From: Methanobacterium sp. | GTDB taxonomy: Archaea; Methanobacteriota; Methanobacteria; Methanobacteriales; Methanobacteriaceae | Assembly: GCA_003151535.1 (NCBI GenBank) | Contig: PLXT01000106.1 | Coordinates: 1-10,673 of the forward strand | Direction: 5' to 3' | DNA: 10,673 nt | In this document: positions 7,614 through 10,673 of the stretch, one piece after another | How positions within the stretch are numbered: position 1 is the stretch's first letter | How the letters are laid out: every line of letters begins with the position of its first letter | The notes under the pieces: generated by a model | The model's input: only the letters and a program-made list of their open reading frames with translations | The model's database searches: none | Told to the model about the DNA's origin: nothing | Program-made: the position numbers and the translations under genes

Positions 7614-8915
7614 ATGATAGGAATAAGCGCTGATTTTGACCCTGTACACTTAGGACATGTGAAACTCATTGATAAAGCCCGTGAAATTGCTGATAAGAAG
7701 AATGATGAAGTTGTAATCTATCTTAACAAAGGATTCAGTGCCAACCACGCACCTTTCTTTGTAAGCTATGAAGCCAGAAGTAAAATGGCATTGGAAGCTG
7801 GTGCAGATAGGATTGTCCCTATAGAAGGACTTCACCACCGATTAACGCTAGCATACACAGTACCAATTAGAATAGCAATGATGATAGAAGACGGAGTTGT
7901 GGATTATGTTGATGCTGCAAATGTTTCAACTGATAGTATCAAGAAGTATGCATCAAGTTTTGCAAAAAAAGGGATATTCAGTGGAATACCACGAAATTTA
8001 CCCAACAGGAACGTTATAAGATGGTTTGCTGTTAACGAGTTTTTATATAAGAAATATAAAAGGAACCTGAAATTCCATATAATACCCGAGTATAAGATCA
8101 TGGGGGAGAAAATATCTGGAAGGGAAATAAGAAGGGAAATACTTGAAAACAATATGGAAATTCCAGAAAATATTGCAAAGCTCCTACCAGATTCAACAGT
8201 TAGGATACTGGAAGAGGAAATAAGAAATAATAACGTTCCAGGTGAGAGGAATATGAAAGATCTCACCAAACGTTTAAACACATATTCTCGTGCAAATCTA
8301 AATAATATAGCACATATGAATGCTGATGCAGTGAATGCGGTTGTTGCAGGTCGTAGTTATAAACGTGAAGACCAAATATGGGCTTCCTTTAGAATGGCTG
8401 GTTATGGTCCTGTACTTACCCGCCTAGCTGTGAGCGCCGCCGAAGAAGAAGTGACCCGAAGAGAAGTTTTTAACCTGATCAAAGAGTATCAAGACAAGGG
8501 AATAATTCCCAAAGACATGAGTGTCGAGCAAGTAATTGAAAGAGCATGGTATGTATCATCTAAGTCCAGTGAAGGTGATTCATCTTCAGATGCCCATAAA
8601 AATTTCAGAAAAGGGGATAGAGGTTCTGAAAAAGCAATATACTCTTTTGATGCAGGGATGCACCTCAGGAGTTTTGAGGTAGAATCTTTGATTAGTGGTA
8701 TGGAAGCCATGTTCTATGTTGATAAAAATGAAAGGCTGTGTTGTGAAATGCGTGCTGAAGATCGTAAAATTAAAAGCCCACTAAAATTGCCTGCCCATCA
8801 TGTAACATATCTAAGACTTTTAATAGATTCACATTTCATACCCCTTAGGGGAGAAATTGTTGAAAAACCCGAAGGTTGGAGGGTGAGGGTATACGTTGGA
8901 GATGAAGGTCTCTAG
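7614..8915 (+). CDS. TmcAL/YlbM-like HxGH nucleotidyltransferase with extra C-terminal region
   Basis: A protein of 433 residues with an HxGH-type nucleotidyltransferase core. ISADFDPVHLGH (4-15) holds the ATP-binding His12 and His15, and KISGREIRREI (166-176) corresponds to the second nucleotide-binding motif, often S-x-x-x-I-R. Between them, GFSANHAPFFVSYEARSKMALEAGAD (from 40) resembles the conserved stretch of bacterial TmcAL/YlbM, which activates acetate with ATP and acetylates the wobble cytidine of tRNA-Ile2. The tRNA-acetylation role is inferred from this resemblance only; other adenylylation reactions are possible. Residues about 215-315 are mainly helical. A Ser/Asp-rich, probably flexible linker (315-335) leads to a C-terminal region of about 95 residues that I do not recognise (SFDAGMHLRSFEVESLISGM, Cys376-Cys377, strand-rich end). 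The ATG follows GTGAT with good spacing. It is convergent with the MATE gene and probably monocistronic. Confidence 0.72.
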   Translation: MIGISADFDPVHLGHVKLIDKAREIADKKNDEVVIYLNKGFSANHAPFFVSYEARSKMALEAGADRIVPIEGLHHRLTLAYTVPIRIAMMIEDGVVDYVDAANVSTDSIKKYASSFAKKGIFSGIPRNLPNRNVIRWFAVNEFLYKKYKRNLKFHIIPEYKIMGEKISGREIRREILENNMEIPENIAKLLPDSTVRILEEEIRNNNVPGERNMKDLTKRLNTYSRANLNNIAHMNADAVNAVVAGRSYKREDQIWASFRMAGYGPVLTRLAVSAAEEEVTRREVFNLIKEYQDKGIIPKDMSVEQVIERAWYVSSKSSEGDSSSDAHKNFRKGDRGSEKAIYSFDAGMHLRSFEVESLISGMEAMFYVDKNERLCCEMRAEDRKIKSPLKLPAHHVTYLRLLIDSHFIPLRGEIVEKPEGWRVRVYVGDEGL

Positions 8916-8946
8916 TAAACCTCACGTTTAAAATGTTTAAAAATGA

Positions 8947-8964
8947 GTAATCTTCTCATATTAC
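8947..8964. terminator. small hairpin at a convergent junction
   Basis: GTAAT (8947-8951) and ATTAC (8960-8964) form a 5-bp stem with an 8-base loop in the 59-bp gap between the nucleotidyltransferase and MATE genes. A short run of five A (8939-8943) would be five U in the minus-strand message. This is a weak terminator candidate. Confidence 0.25.
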
Positions 8965-8974
8965 CATATTCCTG

Positions 8975-10399
8975 TTATTTTCCCGGTGCTAATGTGTTTT
9001 CAATTTTACCTGGCTTGTAATAACTTTTTTTAAGACCTTTAATAAACCTAGTAGCCCATACAAATGCTATTGCACAACCAAAGGCACCTCCTATTACTAT
9101 TCCCCACCATATTCCATGTTCTCCTATTCCTAGAACAAATGATAGGAAATATGCAAATACAGAGATGAATAGAACTTCCCTAATTACTGTGAGTATTAAT
9201 GATGTTACTCCCCGTCCCATACCCTGGAATATTGAACTTGCAACAATTCCGAATGGGACGATAATTAGGAAAAGGCACATGACTTGTAGGAAGGCAGCTA
9301 TTGAAGGAGCCATAAATGAACTCTGGGCAGAATATGCAAATATCGAAGCAATATTTGATGCAAAGACATAAATAATTAACCCTGTAATCGAAGCAACCCC
9401 CAATGCTAATTTAACAGAATAGTTTAGAGCCGTTAAAATATTGTTGTATCTCCTTGATCCATAAGCTGCTCCAGCTACTGTAATGGCTGCCGTACCTATC
9501 CCTATTGCAGGTATCATAGCTATCATTACAACTCTCCATCCTGCTGTATAAACTGCTACGGCTTCTGTTCCTCCTGTCATAACCAGCATAATATTTAGAA
9601 CTATTCCTAATATCGACATCACAAAGAATTCAGCACTAGCAGGTAATCCAACTAGTAGAATATCTTTTATAACCGTCCAGCTTGAATTGAAATCTTTTCT
9701 TGATAGTGATACATAAGTATCCCTCTTTAACATCAGCCAGTATAAAATTAAAGCGGCTGAAATCGACGCTGAGATTAGAGTTGCAATTGCTGCTCCTGAA
9801 ACACCCCAACCAAAGTAGTATATGAATATTGGATCAAGAACTATGTTAAGGATAGCAGTGGCTAACATTGCGTACATTGGTCTCTTAACATCACCTTCTG
9901 CCCTTAATATACCCGATGCAACACTTGTAAAGATTAAGAATATTAATCCTCCAAAGACAATTTGTCCGTATTGTACAGCCAGGTTAAGTGATTCACCTGC
10001 TCCCATTACCATAAGCAGATCTTTAAGGAATATCAGGATAACTACAGTTAATACTACCGAAACCAATAATGTGAGGATTATTGAATGTATAGCTGCATTA
10101 TCTGATCCTTTTTTATTTTTAGCACCTATACAACGTGAAATTAATGAGTTTGCCCCTGCTCCCAGACCATTACCTAACCCTATAACCATCATGAAAAGGG
10201 GTGTTACAAATCCTAATGCTGCAAGTGAGTTAGGTCCAAGTCCTGCAACCCATATACTATCAGCTAAATTATATACCATCATGAGTAGCATTGAAAGTAT
10301 CATTGGGATTGAAAGGGTTCGAATCGCCTTTTTAGGATCTCCTGTAATCATTGAAACTCGTTCATTGATATTACTTGAAGATTGACTGTTATTATCCAT
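8975..10399 (-). CDS. MATE family multidrug/toxin efflux transporter
   Basis: An inner-membrane exporter of 474 residues, near the usual 440-480 for MATE proteins, with about twelve helices in two equal halves. MATE pumps expel cationic drugs, flavins or other metabolites in exchange for sodium ions or protons. Using the ATG at 10399, visible signs are MITGDPKKAI (17-26), a common opening in archaeal and clostridial members; SIPMILSMLLMMVYNLADSI (30-49); GLGAGANSLISRCIGA (78-93); and the family hallmark RAEGDVKRPMY (166-176) with NIVLDPIFIY (185-194). The second half repeats it as FQGMGRGVTSLI. A TTG eleven codons upstream (10432) is possible, but the ATG has a GGAAGGG site and overlaps the stop of the preceding regulator gene by 8 bp, the typical geometry of translational coupling. 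Substrate unknown. Regulation by the upstream MarR protein is likely. Confidence 0.92.
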   Translation of the reverse strand: MDNNSQSSSNINERVSMITGDPKKAIRTLSIPMILSMLLMMVYNLADSIWVAGLGPNSLAALGFVTPLFMMVIGLGNGLGAGANSLISRCIGAKNKKGSDNAAIHSIILTLLVSVVLTVVILIFLKDLLMVMGAGESLNLAVQYGQIVFGGLIFLIFTSVASGILRAEGDVKRPMYAMLATAILNIVLDPIFIYYFGWGVSGAAIATLISASISAALILYWLMLKRDTYVSLSRKDFNSSWTVIKDILLVGLPASAEFFVMSILGIVLNIMLVMTGGTEAVAVYTAGWRVVMIAMIPAIGIGTAAITVAGAAYGSRRYNNILTALNYSVKLALGVASITGLIIYVFASNIASIFAYSAQSSFMAPSIAAFLQVMCLFLIIVPFGIVASSIFQGMGRGVTSLILTVIREVLFISVFAYFLSFVLGIGEHGIWWGIVIGGAFGCAIAFVWATRFIKGLKKSYYKPGKIENTLAPGK

Positions 10400-10673
10400 C
10401 TGTACCCTTCCCATTTTTATGTGCATTTTCAAGGCTGTTTATAGCAAGAACTTTTAAAATATCAAATAAATTATTGTATTCTACTTCAGAGAATTTAGAG
10501 CACATTGAATTTTCCCATTCCTTTTCAATATTTATTAAAATGGGAACTGCGTTTCTTCCCTTCTCAGTAAGATAAATAAGATATCTTCTGCGGTTTAATG
10601 AGTCAACTTTTCTAAAAAGATATTCTTTATCCTCTAGTTTCCTTAATGCACGAGCAACAGTACCCTTATCAAT
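10392..10673 (-). CDS. MarR family transcriptional regulator, 5' end outside the window
   Basis: The last 93 codons of a minus-strand gene are present, in frame from the window edge to a TAA at 10392. The fragment begins in the winged helix-turn-helix: IDKGTVARALRKLEDKEYLF is the recognition helix, followed by the basic wing KVDSLNRRRYLIYLTEKGR and a long C-terminal dimerisation helix (VPILINIEKEWENSMCSKFSE). This is the classic MarR pattern. The N-terminal dimerisation part and start codon lie beyond 10673. The end overlaps the MATE ATG (10399) by 8 bp, so the two are one operon. MarR proteins usually repress their own operon and release DNA when they bind a small toxic ligand. The operator should therefore lie upstream, outside the window. 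Cys58 of the fragment could be redox-sensitive, which is speculative. Confidence 0.9.
   Translation of the reverse strand: MDKGTVARALRKLEDKEYLFRKVDSLNRRRYLIYLTEKGRNAVPILINIEKEWENSMCSKFSEVEYNNLFDILKVLAINSLENAHKNGKGTDG

Noticed and set aside
7904..8281. 125-codon open frame on the minus strand inside the nucleotidyltransferase gene
   Set aside because: It is a shadow of the sense gene, with low-complexity Leu/Ser/Phe composition and no motif.
9822..10385. 187-codon open frame on the plus strand opposite the MATE gene
   Set aside because: It lies wholly antisense to a clear MATE transporter. The predicted protein is rich in Ile, Pro and Thr in the pattern expected from reversed membrane-helix codons, with no domain signs.
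10400..10432. TTG start giving eleven more residues to the MATE protein
   Set aside because: The ATG at 10399 has a GGAAGGG site and the coupling overlap with the regulator's stop. The extra residues arise from the regulator's coding sequence in another frame.

Overview
The window looks like a methanogenic archaeon of the order Methanobacteriales, most likely Methanobacterium or a close relative. The main evidence is a 321-residue F420-dependent methylene-tetrahydromethanopterin reductase (Mer) that closely resembles my memory of the Methanothermobacter enzyme. An archaeosine-specific radical SAM enzyme, GGTGAT-type ribosome binding sites, T-rich terminators and very AT-rich gene-free stretches agree with this. 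No database search was possible, so family names rest on recognised motifs and remembered homologues.

Layout, left to right. (1) A gene-free leader, then mer (320-1285, +), apparently a single-gene unit ending in a hairpin and a U-rich tract. (2) About 450 bp of AT-rich DNA, then a six-helix DUF998-type membrane protein (1737-2375, +). (3) A convergent junction with two inverted repeats, then a spore-photolyase-like radical SAM protein (2572-3462, -). (4) A divergent gap of about 390 bp, then the RaSEA-type radical SAM subunit of archaeosine synthase (3852-4919, +). (5) A ThrE-type exporter (5028-6278, +), followed after 83 bp by an alpha/beta-hydrolase-fold protein (6362-7252, +) that appears to lack both its nucleophile and its catalytic histidine. 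(6) A 361-bp gap with overlapping inverted repeats, then a TmcAL/YlbM-like nucleotidyltransferase with an extra C-terminal region (7614-8915, +). (7) A convergent MarR-MATE operon on the minus strand: an efflux pump (8975-10399) and its probable regulator, cut by the window edge (10392-10673).

The genes do not form one pathway. mer is core methanogenesis. RaSEA and perhaps the TmcAL-like protein belong to tRNA modification. ThrE, MATE/MarR and DUF998 are membrane and transport functions. No mobile element, CRISPR array, rRNA or tRNA gene was seen. The most unusual items are the hydrolase-fold protein with two altered catalytic positions, the two-part nucleotidyltransferase, and the switch-like inverted-repeat cluster between them.
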